A stretch of DNA of 64,000 nt from Isoalcanivorax indicus (lineage in GTDB: Bacteria > Pseudomonadota > Gammaproteobacteria > Pseudomonadales > Alcanivoracaceae), in the NCBI RefSeq assembly GCF_003259185.1, contig NZ_QGMP01000001.1, positions 2,232,001 through 2,296,000 on the forward strand, written 5' to 3'. Positions within the stretch are counted from its first letter, which is position 1. Each line of letters begins with the position of its first letter. Position numbers and translations under genes: made by a program. The notes under the pieces were generated by a model. That model searched no databases. It was given only the letters and a program-made list of their open reading frames with translations, and was not told the origin of the DNA. Shown piece by piece: positions 57,331 through 64,000 of this stretch.

Positions 57331-58160
57331 ACCGCGCGGACCACCGGGTTCAGGAAGTGCTGCACATAGCGGGCGGGCAGATCATCCACCGCCATCAGGA
57401 TAAAGAAATCCAGGCAGTTGAAATCCGGATCCCAGCACGGCTCACCGCAGACGCGGGCGCCCATGCGCAGGTAGGCCTTGAGCAACGGCGGCAAACGTGT
57501 GGCCACCGCCTCCGTCGGCATCGGACCGGCATGGCTCAGCCGCGGCACCGGCTGCAACGGCGTGACACGCTGCCCCACCGGACTCATGTGCCGGGCGCGA
57601 ATATCGCTGATGATGGCACGCAAATCATAGCCTTCATTGAACGATACGCTGGCACAACCCATCAGGTAGCGAATGTCCTGCTCCACCATGAAACGCGCCA
57701 GGCGCGACCACAGTACCGTGATCACGGCGCCACCCCGGTAATCCGGGTGAATACAGGTGCGGCCGATTTCAGCCACCTGCCCGGGCAGACGCTGCACCAT
57801 CGACAGGTCAAACTCACTGGCGGAATAAAAACCGCCGGTGCGTCGCGCCGCCGCTTGCGTCAGCACGCGGGTATACCCCACCAGCTCGCCGGTCTGGTTG
57901 TCACGCACCATCAGATGCAGGCAGTGCTTGTCGAAGCGATCACGGTCGAGCCCGAAGGGCGCCTTGATGCTGGCACCGTATTCTTCGCTGAAGATGCGGT
58001 AGCGCATGCGCTGGGCGCGCATGATGTCGCGCCGTGAACTGCTGAACCAGGCGCTGAAGCGCCCGCTCTGCTCCGCATCCTGCGGCAAGGGCGCACGCAA
58101 CATGCCTGCGGTGGCCACGAACGGCTTCGCCAGCGCCTGTCTGATACCCTGAATAGCCAT
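57327..58160 (-). CDS. olsB: OlsB-like ornithine N-acyltransferase
   Basis: The product has 277 residues from MAIQGIRQALA, with AGGGAG eight bases upstream; a longer frame to 58232 lacks a ribosome site. The central GNAT-like fold shows YRIFSEEYGA, LVGYTRVLTQ and EIGRTCIHPDYRGG. A C-terminal stretch (PLLKAYLRMGARVCGEPCWD, then DFFILM) is typical of OlsB/hemolysin-like acyltransferases. OlsB transfers a 3-hydroxyacyl group from acyl carrier protein to ornithine, the first step to phosphate-free ornithine lipids. The neighbouring PlsC-like gene would add the second acyl chain. Ornithine lipids rise under phosphate limitation in other bacteria, but no Pho box was recognised here. Confidence 0.85.
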   Translation of the reverse strand: MAIQGIRQALAKPFVATAGMLRAPLPQDAEQSGRFSAWFSSSRRDIMRAQRMRYRIFSEEYGASIKAPFGLDRDRFDKHCLHLMVRDNQTGELVGYTRVLTQAAARRTGGFYSASEFDLSMVQRLPGQVAEIGRTCIHPDYRGGAVITVLWSRLARFMVEQDIRYLMGCASVSFNEGYDLRAIISDIRARHMSPVGQRVTPLQPVPRLSHAGPMPTEAVATRLPPLLKAYLRMGARVCGEPCWDPDFNCLDFFILMAVDDLPARYVQHFLNPVVRAV

Positions 58161-58246
58161 GTACGACTCCCTGAGCCTGTTTCGCGCAGTGTCGATCCGG
58201 CGAATTGCTGTGGGGTGACAGTGAGATGACAATTCGGAGACAGACC

Positions 58247-58474
58247 ATGAGCCAGATTCGCTACCCGCTACCCATGGAAGTGGAAAAGGACAAGACCTAT
58301 CACTGGTGCGCCTGCGGACGCAGTGCGCGGCAACCGTTCTGCGACGGCAGCCACATGGGCACCGGCATCACTCCGGTGGCCTACACCGCCCCCCGGGACA
58401 AGATCGTCTATTTCTGTGGCTGCAAGCAGACCCGCGAGGCGCCCCTGTGCGACGGCACCCACAAGACGCTGTGA
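58247..58474 (+). CDS. CDGSH-type iron-sulfur protein
   Basis: This 75-residue protein starts at MSQIRYPLPMEVE, with GGAG before ATG 58247. It has two CDGSH motifs: CACGRSARQPFCDGSH (C21, C23, C32, H36) and CGCKQTREAPLCDGTH (C57, C59, C68, H72). Each can hold a [2Fe-2S] cluster with one His ligand. Tandem two-motif proteins resemble the mitochondrial Miner2 type and bacterial homologues. Roles are in redox sensing or cluster transfer; none can be assigned here. The C-terminus is only 17 bases from the ppc stop. Confidence 0.92.
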   Translation: MSQIRYPLPMEVEKDKTYHWCACGRSARQPFCDGSHMGTGITPVAYTAPRDKIVYFCGCKQTREAPLCDGTHKTL

Positions 58475-58490
58475 CGCCACACCGGCTGTA

Positions 58491-61160
58491 TCAGCCGGTA
58501 TTGCGCAAGCCCGCCGCGATGCCCGTGATGGTGACCATCAGCGCGCTTTCCAGACGTGGGTCCGGTTCATGGGTGTCGCGCAGCCGCCCCATCAACTCAG
58601 CCTGCAACAGATGCAGCGGGTCGGTGTAGGGATTGCGCACCTGCACCGACCAGCGCATTACCGGATTATTGGCCAACAGGTCGCGGCGCCCGCTGACCCC
58701 CTGCAACGCACTGACCGTGCCCTGTAGACGCTCGCGTAATTCCGCCCCCAGTTCCCGCAAGGTGCGGTCGCGGGTGAGACGCTCTTCATAGTAACTCGCC
58801 ACCGCCACATCGGCTTTCGCCAGCACCATTTCCAGCATGTCGAGCATGCCCTGGAAAAACGGCCAGTCACGCTGCATCGCATCCAGCACCTGACGTCGCT
58901 GCGGGTCGGCCAGGGCTGAATTCAGGGCCACCCCGGTGCCCAGCCAGGCGGGCAACATCAGACGAATCTGCGTCCAGGCAAACACCCACGGAATGGCGCG
59001 CAGCGACGCCAGGCCGCCTGCGCGCTTGCGTCGCGCGGGCCGACTGCCCAGCGCCAGCCGGGTCAGTTCCTGCTCCGGTGTCACCGTGCGCAGGTAATCC
59101 ACCAGGGCCGGGGTGTCACGCACCACCTCGCGATAAGCGGCCACCGCCTGCCCGGTCAGGGCCGCCATCTCCGCCCGCCAGTCCTCGCCGGGGGCCACCG
59201 GCGGCAGCAAGGTCGCCTCCAGGGTCGCGGCCACATACTGTTCCATATTGTGGATGGCGATCTGCGGCATGCCGTACTTGAAGCGAATCACCTCCCCCTG
59301 CTCGGTCACCCGGATACGCCCGGCCACCGACCCCGGCGGTTGCGACAGCAACGCTGTACGGGTCGGCGATCCACCGCGGCTGATGGAGCCGCCACGACCA
59401 TGAAACAGCGTCAACGCAATGCCATGTTCGGCGAACAGCGCGGTCAGTTCCTCCTGTGCCCGGTACTGCGCCCAGGCGGCAGCAAGAAAGCCCGCATCCT
59501 TGGCCGAATCGGAATAGCCGATCATGATTTCCTGGCCGTCGCCTACCGCCTCGCGGTAGCTGTCCACGGCCAGCAGGGCACGCAACGTCGCGCCAGCGCC
59601 CTGCAGATCACTCAGGGTTTCGAACAGGGGTACCACCCGCATCGGCGAGCTCACGCCCATCATGCGTTGCAGCAACATGACCGCCAGAATGTCCGACGGC
59701 GAGGTGGCCATGGAAATCACGTAGGCGCCCAGGGCTTCCGCCGATTCACTGGCGATCACAGCGCAGGTGTCCAGCACCTCGCGCACCTCATCGGTACATT
59801 CTTCGCTGCGATAGAAACGCGCATCAATCAAAGGCCGCCGGCTGTCCAGTTCAGCCAGCAGAAAACGCTGCCGCTCGGCCTCGGACCAGTCCAGATAACA
59901 GCCCAGCCCCAGATAGCGTGTCACGGCATCCAGCACCGCGCTGTGGCGCGACGATTCCTGGCGAATATCCAGCCGCAACAGGGTGACACCGAAGGCATGG
60001 GCGCGCCGCACGGTATCGCGCAGCGCGCCGTCCGCCAGGGCCGCCATGTTGCACGCACGCAGCGACCGGTCGATCAGCATCAACGGCGCCAGCAGATCCT
60101 CCCGGCAGCGGATGATGTCGCCCCCCGGTGGCTCGGCACCATTGACCAGCGACTCCATGTGCGCGCGGGTATGGCGCAGCCTTTCGCGCAGACCTCGCAG
60201 GACAATGCGGTAGGGTTCGGCAGACGGCCCCGTGTGCGCCAGCAGTTCATCGCTCGCTTCATGCATGGCGAAGTCCGCCAGCAATTCCTCCACGTCACGA
60301 ATATACAGATCCGCCGCCATCCAGCGCGCCAGGCGCAACACCTCGCGGGTCACGCTGGCGGTGACATTCGGATTGCCGTCACGGTCGCCGCCCATCCAGG
60401 AGGCGATACGGATCGGCGCCACCGCTGCGGGCAGGGGGCCGCCCAGCAACTCACTGGCTGCGTCGTCGAGCTCACGCAGGAAAACAGGCAGTGCCTGCCA
60501 TAACGACTGCTCCAGCGTGGCAAACCCCCACTTGGCCTCATCCACCGGCGTCGGCCTTTCGCGCCGGATTTCGTCCGTACACCAGGCCGACAGGATGCTG
60601 CGCCGCAGACCTTCGCGACAGCGCCCCCGTTCATCTTCGCCCAGATCAGTACGGTCCAGCGCGGCCAGCCATTCAGCCATCTGGTCATACTTGCGAATCA
60701 GGGTGCGGCGCGACACCTCTGTCGGGTGCGCGGTCAGCACCAGCTCCACCGACAGTGTCGACAAGGTCGTGCGCACGGTCTCTGCAGACAGCCCACTGTC
60801 CAGCAACCGCTGGATCACCTGACGCAGGCTTTCGGTACTGCCGATGTCGGCATCGTACCCCTGGCGACGGCGGCGCAAGCGCACGCGGTGCTGCTGCTCG
60901 GCCAGATTGGCAAGATTCAGGAACTGGCTGAACGCCCGCGCCACATCCAGCAGTTGCTGTTCATCCAGCGGCGTCAGCAATTCGCTCAGGCGGCGCATAT
61001 CCACCGCCCCGCTCGATCGTGCTTCCACGGCTACCTGACGAATGCGCTCCACCAGGGCAAACAGCGCCTCGCCCTGTTGTTCACGCAAGGTCTGGCCCAG
61101 CATATCGCCCAACAGGCGTACATTTTCCCGCAACGGGGCATGCAGATCGGCTTCCGTCAC
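58491..61160 (-). CDS. ppc: Phosphoenolpyruvate carboxylase
   Basis: This 889-residue cytosolic enzyme carboxylates PEP to oxaloacetate and replenishes the TCA cycle. Signatures are VLTAHPTE with H145 and the LFHGRGGSISRGG block. RVTEQGEVIRFKYG and the C-terminal AAGLRNTG complete them. Length is close to E. coli Ppc (883). The start is GTG at 61160, preceded by GGGAGAG. It is anaplerotic, which suits the acnA gene and the acetate-linked genes in this window. The next gene diverges. Confidence 0.97.
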   Translation of the reverse strand: MTEADLHAPLRENVRLLGDMLGQTLREQQGEALFALVERIRQVAVEARSSGAVDMRRLSELLTPLDEQQLLDVARAFSQFLNLANLAEQQHRVRLRRRRQGYDADIGSTESLRQVIQRLLDSGLSAETVRTTLSTLSVELVLTAHPTEVSRRTLIRKYDQMAEWLAALDRTDLGEDERGRCREGLRRSILSAWCTDEIRRERPTPVDEAKWGFATLEQSLWQALPVFLRELDDAASELLGGPLPAAVAPIRIASWMGGDRDGNPNVTASVTREVLRLARWMAADLYIRDVEELLADFAMHEASDELLAHTGPSAEPYRIVLRGLRERLRHTRAHMESLVNGAEPPGGDIIRCREDLLAPLMLIDRSLRACNMAALADGALRDTVRRAHAFGVTLLRLDIRQESSRHSAVLDAVTRYLGLGCYLDWSEAERQRFLLAELDSRRPLIDARFYRSEECTDEVREVLDTCAVIASESAEALGAYVISMATSPSDILAVMLLQRMMGVSSPMRVVPLFETLSDLQGAGATLRALLAVDSYREAVGDGQEIMIGYSDSAKDAGFLAAAWAQYRAQEELTALFAEHGIALTLFHGRGGSISRGGSPTRTALLSQPPGSVAGRIRVTEQGEVIRFKYGMPQIAIHNMEQYVAATLEATLLPPVAPGEDWRAEMAALTGQAVAAYREVVRDTPALVDYLRTVTPEQELTRLALGSRPARRKRAGGLASLRAIPWVFAWTQIRLMLPAWLGTGVALNSALADPQRRQVLDAMQRDWPFFQGMLDMLEMVLAKADVAVASYYEERLTRDRTLRELGAELRERLQGTVSALQGVSGRRDLLANNPVMRWSVQVRNPYTDPLHLLQAELMGRLRDTHEPDPRLESALMVTITGIAAGLRNTG

Positions 61161-61329
61161 CTGTTCTCTCCCGATTGGTCAAATCATGCTCACAGCATAC
61201 GCCGGATTGATGGGTTCTGCGCTTGCCGCCATGATCCGGATACCGCACCATTGGCGGGCGATGGTCGGCGCTCACTCGGGGGAGGCTGCCCATGACGCAG
61301 CCCGCTTGTGGATGACCAGAATTGTGACT

Positions 61330-62277
61330 ATGAATCTACCCAGCTCGCTTGCCACCGATCGCGGTACCAACACACTCCAGCTGACAGCACGCATACTGTT
61401 TGCGTTGCTCGTCGCCGCCTATTTTATCGCCTTGCCCGCACTGCATCTGCCGCTGCACGGCGCGCTGATGGCATTGCTGGTGGCACTGTATCTGTTGTTG
61501 CAGGGCGGCCTCTTCTTCCGCCCTTTCTCCGGTGCGCCGCTGGTCAGCAATCTGGTCGACCTGGCCGCCCTGGGGGTGCTGATACTGCTTGATCCCGGCG
61601 AGCCGCCCCCGACACTGGCACTGATGATCGTCGCGGTACTCAGCACCGGCCTGCTCAATGGCCTGCCGCGTTTTCTCTACAGCCTGGCCATCGCTGCCGC
61701 CGTGTTGCTTGTGGTACTGCCGTTGCGGCTGCAGCAGTCGGACACCCCGCTTGCCGCCAGCTCCCTGTTCCTGCTTGCGGTGATGCTGACCTGCGCGGTC
61801 TATTTCGGCCTGCTGCTGTATCGCAACAAGGTCCTGACACGGCTGGCCCAGGAGGCCACCTGGCAAGACCCGGAGACCGGCCTGATCAGCCGCACCGCCC
61901 TGAGCCACACGGCAGGCTGGCTGTTGCCCCTGCACGAGCGTCTGTCCAGCCCGCTGACCGCCGTCATGCTGCGCCCGCATGACCCGAGCCAGCTGGATGC
62001 CCTGGCCAGCGGCCTCAGCCAGCGCCTGCGCCGCAGCGATATCGGCGCCCGCGCCGACGAGCTCTGTCTGGCCCTGCTGCTGCCCGACACCAATGTCGCC
62101 AATGCCGAGCGGGTTATCACCACTCTGCGCGAGCATACTCCGCCGTTCACCGCCGTGATGACCTCCGTGCCCCGGGAAACCAGCCTCGACCTGGTGATCG
62201 ACCACCTGGGCGAGACGTTCCAGCGCGGTGACACCAGCGACCGTGAGCTGATCCACGCCCCGCCGCTGCGAGTCTGA
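61330..62277 (+). CDS. Membrane protein with degenerate GGDEF domain
   Basis: About 315 residues from MNLPSSLATDRGTNTLQL (ATG 61330); an ATG at 61312 is the alternative and neither has a clear Shine-Dalgarno. Five or six TM helices fill residues 15-165. The C-terminal domain has the pattern of a GGDEF fold (QDPETGLISRTAL for DxLTGLxNR, and RRSDIGARADELCLALLLP for the catalytic loop). The GGDEF signature itself is replaced by DELCL, so cyclase activity should be lost. It may be a GTP or c-di-GMP receptor or a regulatory partner. It diverges from ppc. The sensed signal is unknown. Confidence 0.72.
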   Translation: MNLPSSLATDRGTNTLQLTARILFALLVAAYFIALPALHLPLHGALMALLVALYLLLQGGLFFRPFSGAPLVSNLVDLAALGVLILLDPGEPPPTLALMIVAVLSTGLLNGLPRFLYSLAIAAAVLLVVLPLRLQQSDTPLAASSLFLLAVMLTCAVYFGLLLYRNKVLTRLAQEATWQDPETGLISRTALSHTAGWLLPLHERLSSPLTAVMLRPHDPSQLDALASGLSQRLRRSDIGARADELCLALLLPDTNVANAERVITTLREHTPPFTAVMTSVPRETSLDLVIDHLGETFQRGDTSDRELIHAPPLRV

Positions 62278-62286
62278 TCTGTTCTT

Positions 62287-62324
62287 CACCCCTGAGCGCC
62301 CCGAGCGGGTTACACTCAGGGGTG
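62287..62324 (+). terminator. Hairpin between the degenerate GGDEF gene and the protease gene
   Basis: CACCCCTGAG (62287-62296) and CTCAGGGGTG (62315-62324) form a ten-pair stem with an 18-base loop, ten bases after the stop. It may end the upstream transcript or regulate the protease leader. No T-tract follows. Confidence 0.5.
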
Positions 62325-62354
62325 ACGACTGCGGGTAAACAGAAGAAGGTCCCC

Positions 62355-64000
62355 ATGCGCATCGCGGCGCGCACGCTTTGCTGTCTCAGTCTGATGGCAA
62401 GCCTGACCCATACCGGGCAGGTCACGGCCAACGACGTCAGCACACGCATTTTTGGAGGCGAAGAGGCCCAGGCCAGTGACTGGCCCTGGATGACGGCGCT
62501 GCGCATCTCTTTCAGCGATGGCACCGCCGGTTTCTGCGGTGGCCAACAGATTTCTCCAGACTGGGTGCTGACCGCTGCGCATTGCCTGGTCAAGGACGGT
62601 CACAACGGTGCCCGCGTGGAGGCCACGGTGGCCGACGTTTTTTACGGCGCACCCACCTTTCCCAATGGCGATTTTCCAGCCCCCGGATCGGGCGATGAAC
62701 CGGCGGGACTGATGATCCTGCATGGCGCTTTCAATTTCCGGAATCTGCTCGAAGGCTACGACATCGCCCTGATTCCCGTCAGCGAAGCGCCCCTGCTCCA
62801 ACGCTATCCGGATCTGGCTGATGACACGCTGGTGCAAGCTCTGGAGGCAGCCCCCGCGCTGGACCGCGACGACCGCATGACGGCGCTCGGCTGGGGCGAA
62901 ACCGCACCGTCTTCCGGCATCTCCGAAACCCTTCAACAGGTCGCGCTGGACTATATCAACCGCGCTGCCTGCGGCAGCTTCTGGTTCAGCGCTGACACCG
63001 ACCTGCTGGTATGCGCTGGCGAACCCAACCCGCCCTTCGATGCCGAACTCGGCCAGGACACCTGCCGCGGCGACAGCGGCGGCCCCTTGCTCACGGGCAC
63101 GCCCGACGATCCCGTGATCGTCGGCCTGACCAGTTTCGGCTCCAGCCAGGGTTGCGGTCTGGCCCACGTGCCCAGCGGCTACACCAGTACTGCCGACATG
63201 GTGGACTGGATTGAGCAGATCACCGCATCACCACCAGGGGGCGCTCCTGCCCATCCCTTGATTGATGCCGCCATCGCTATTCCCCGTTATCACACGATGC
63301 CTGCAAATACCCCGGACGGCTACACCATCGATTTTTCGCTGCGTAATGACAGCAAGATGAATGCGGCCACACTGCAACGTCTGACCCTGACCGGCGAGAA
63401 CATGGACAACCTGTCGCTGTCTCTGGAAAACAGCGTCTGCCCTGATGCCGACTGTGATTTATCCGCTGAAATGCCGCTGGCGCCGAACGACGAACTGGCG
63501 GGCCAGGTCGCGCTGTCGTCGTTACCCGCAGGCGACGACCAGCGCGTAACGATGTCGCTGCAACTGGACACGCAAGAGCACGATTACCGCAGCAGCAACA
63601 ATCGTCCGACGGTGCGCATTTTTCTGACCGACAAACCTGATCTGAACCTGGTGGCCCCCGGCTTTGTGCGCGGCACCTTCACTCAGCAGCAACGCCGTGC
63701 CAGTGTCCGCACACGCCTGGAAAATCTCTCTACCCATGCCAGCACCGAGGGCGCAGGCCTGAGCATCGTGTTACCGCCCGCCACGCAACTGCTGAACAGG
63801 CAAGCCTTGCAGTGCACCCAGTCTGCCGAAGGGCTGTTCTGCCCGGCACCGCCCCTGGCGCCCGGCGGTCAACACAGCATGACACTGGAGCTGTCCTCAC
63901 TGGATGGCCTGCCGCGCACCCTGCAGCTGACAGCCCACACCCCCGCCGGCACCTTCGGGGTGGGTCAAACCGAGGCCGCCGTCGCCGTCCAGTACCCGGA
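62355..64000 (+). CDS. Secreted trypsin-like serine protease, 3' end beyond window
   Basis: The gene has no stop before the window edge; about 548 residues are visible. A signal peptide (MRIAARTLCCLSLMASLTHT) is followed by a short pro-segment and the activation site RIFGGEEA (near residue 31). The S1 triad is His76 in LTAAHC, Asp136 in YDIALI and Ser241 in GDSGGP. Paired cysteines match the chymotrypsin fold. After the protease domain (about residue 270) come beta-rich repeats of CARDB-like look (VTMSLQLDTQEHDYRSSNNR, then RASVRTRLENLS). They may bind the cell surface or substrate. AAGAAGG lies upstream of ATG 62355. It is probably exported, with a long C-terminal extension of unknown end. 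Confidence 0.9.
   Translation, partial: MRIAARTLCCLSLMASLTHTGQVTANDVSTRIFGGEEAQASDWPWMTALRISFSDGTAGFCGGQQISPDWVLTAAHCLVKDGHNGARVEATVADVFYGAPTFPNGDFPAPGSGDEPAGLMILHGAFNFRNLLEGYDIALIPVSEAPLLQRYPDLADDTLVQALEAAPALDRDDRMTALGWGETAPSSGISETLQQVALDYINRAACGSFWFSADTDLLVCAGEPNPPFDAELGQDTCRGDSGGPLLTGTPDDPVIVGLTSFGSSQGCGLAHVPSGYTSTADMVDWIEQITASPPGGAPAHPLIDAAIAIPRYHTMPANTPDGYTIDFSLRNDSKMNAATLQRLTLTGENMDNLSLSLENSVCPDADCDLSAEMPLAPNDELAGQVALSSLPAGDDQRVTMSLQLDTQEHDYRSSNNRPTVRIFLTDKPDLNLVAPGFVRGTFTQQQRRASVRTRLENLSTHASTEGAGLSIVLPPATQLLNRQALQCTQSAEGLFCPAPPLAPGGQHSMTLELSSLDGLPRTLQLTAHTPAGTFGVGQTEAAVAVQYP

Overview
The window reads as one stretch of chromosome from a G+C-rich, free-living gammaproteobacterium. The closest fit I can suggest is a marine, Alcanivorax-like organism. 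Supporting points are a Pseudomonas-type NrdA with two ATP cones, a PEP carboxylase, an AcnA-type aconitase, an olsBA-like ornithine-lipid pair, a TRAP system with a TatT partner and an archaic Csu-type pilus. The genus is an inference; no rRNA or marker gene is present to fix it. Genes are tightly packed with many 4-base ATGA overlaps. I saw no tRNA, rRNA, CRISPR array, insertion sequence or prophage.

Layout. 1-6.6 kb: a truncated AraC-type regulator, an SRPBCC protein, an RND/MMPL exporter, monothiol glutaredoxin GrxD and a FecA-like TonB-dependent receptor behind a Fur-like site. 6.6-11.5 kb: an orphan HyuB-type hydantoinase diverging from argD-argF, whose leader holds an intrinsic-terminator structure, then an ABC ATPase. 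11.5-17.8 kb (minus strand): two coupled GGDEF proteins, then an RstA/RstB-like two-component system coupled to glpK. 17.8-22.7 kb: nrdAB behind a long regulatory region with NrdR and DnaA sites. 22.7-24.2 kb: an AT-rich orphan gene and a small acidic protein. 24.5-29.4 kb: a four-gene chaperone-usher pilus. 29.5-36.7 kb: a ThDP enzyme with an aldehyde dehydrogenase, a helical unknown, a di-haem lipoprotein and a nitronate monooxygenase.

36.8-46.2 kb: a divergent acetate kinase overlapping a divergent phosphoketolase converges on a Kef-type antiporter / beta-CASP hydrolase / P-type ATPase operon. 46.3-50.8 kb: acnA, a CBS protein, two very long perfect inverted repeats, a small periplasmic protein and a GNAT enzyme. 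50.8-54.5 kb: a TRAP transporter with a TatT lipoprotein. 54.6-58.2 kb: an operon of an OlsB-like and a PlsC-like acyltransferase, a zinc-peptidase lipoprotein and a rhomboid protease. 58.2-64 kb: a CDGSH protein, ppc, a degenerate GGDEF membrane protein and a secreted trypsin-like protease cut by the window edge.

The genes combine central carbon metabolism (PEPC, aconitase, phosphoketolase/acetate kinase, glycerol kinase), arginine and deoxynucleotide synthesis, and envelope functions (pilus, ornithine lipid, TRAP, RND, TonB). The least explained items are the AT-rich orphan behind nrdB, the paired 33-bp-arm inverted repeats, the co-divergent acetate kinase/phosphoketolase pair, and the TCS-glpK fusion operon.
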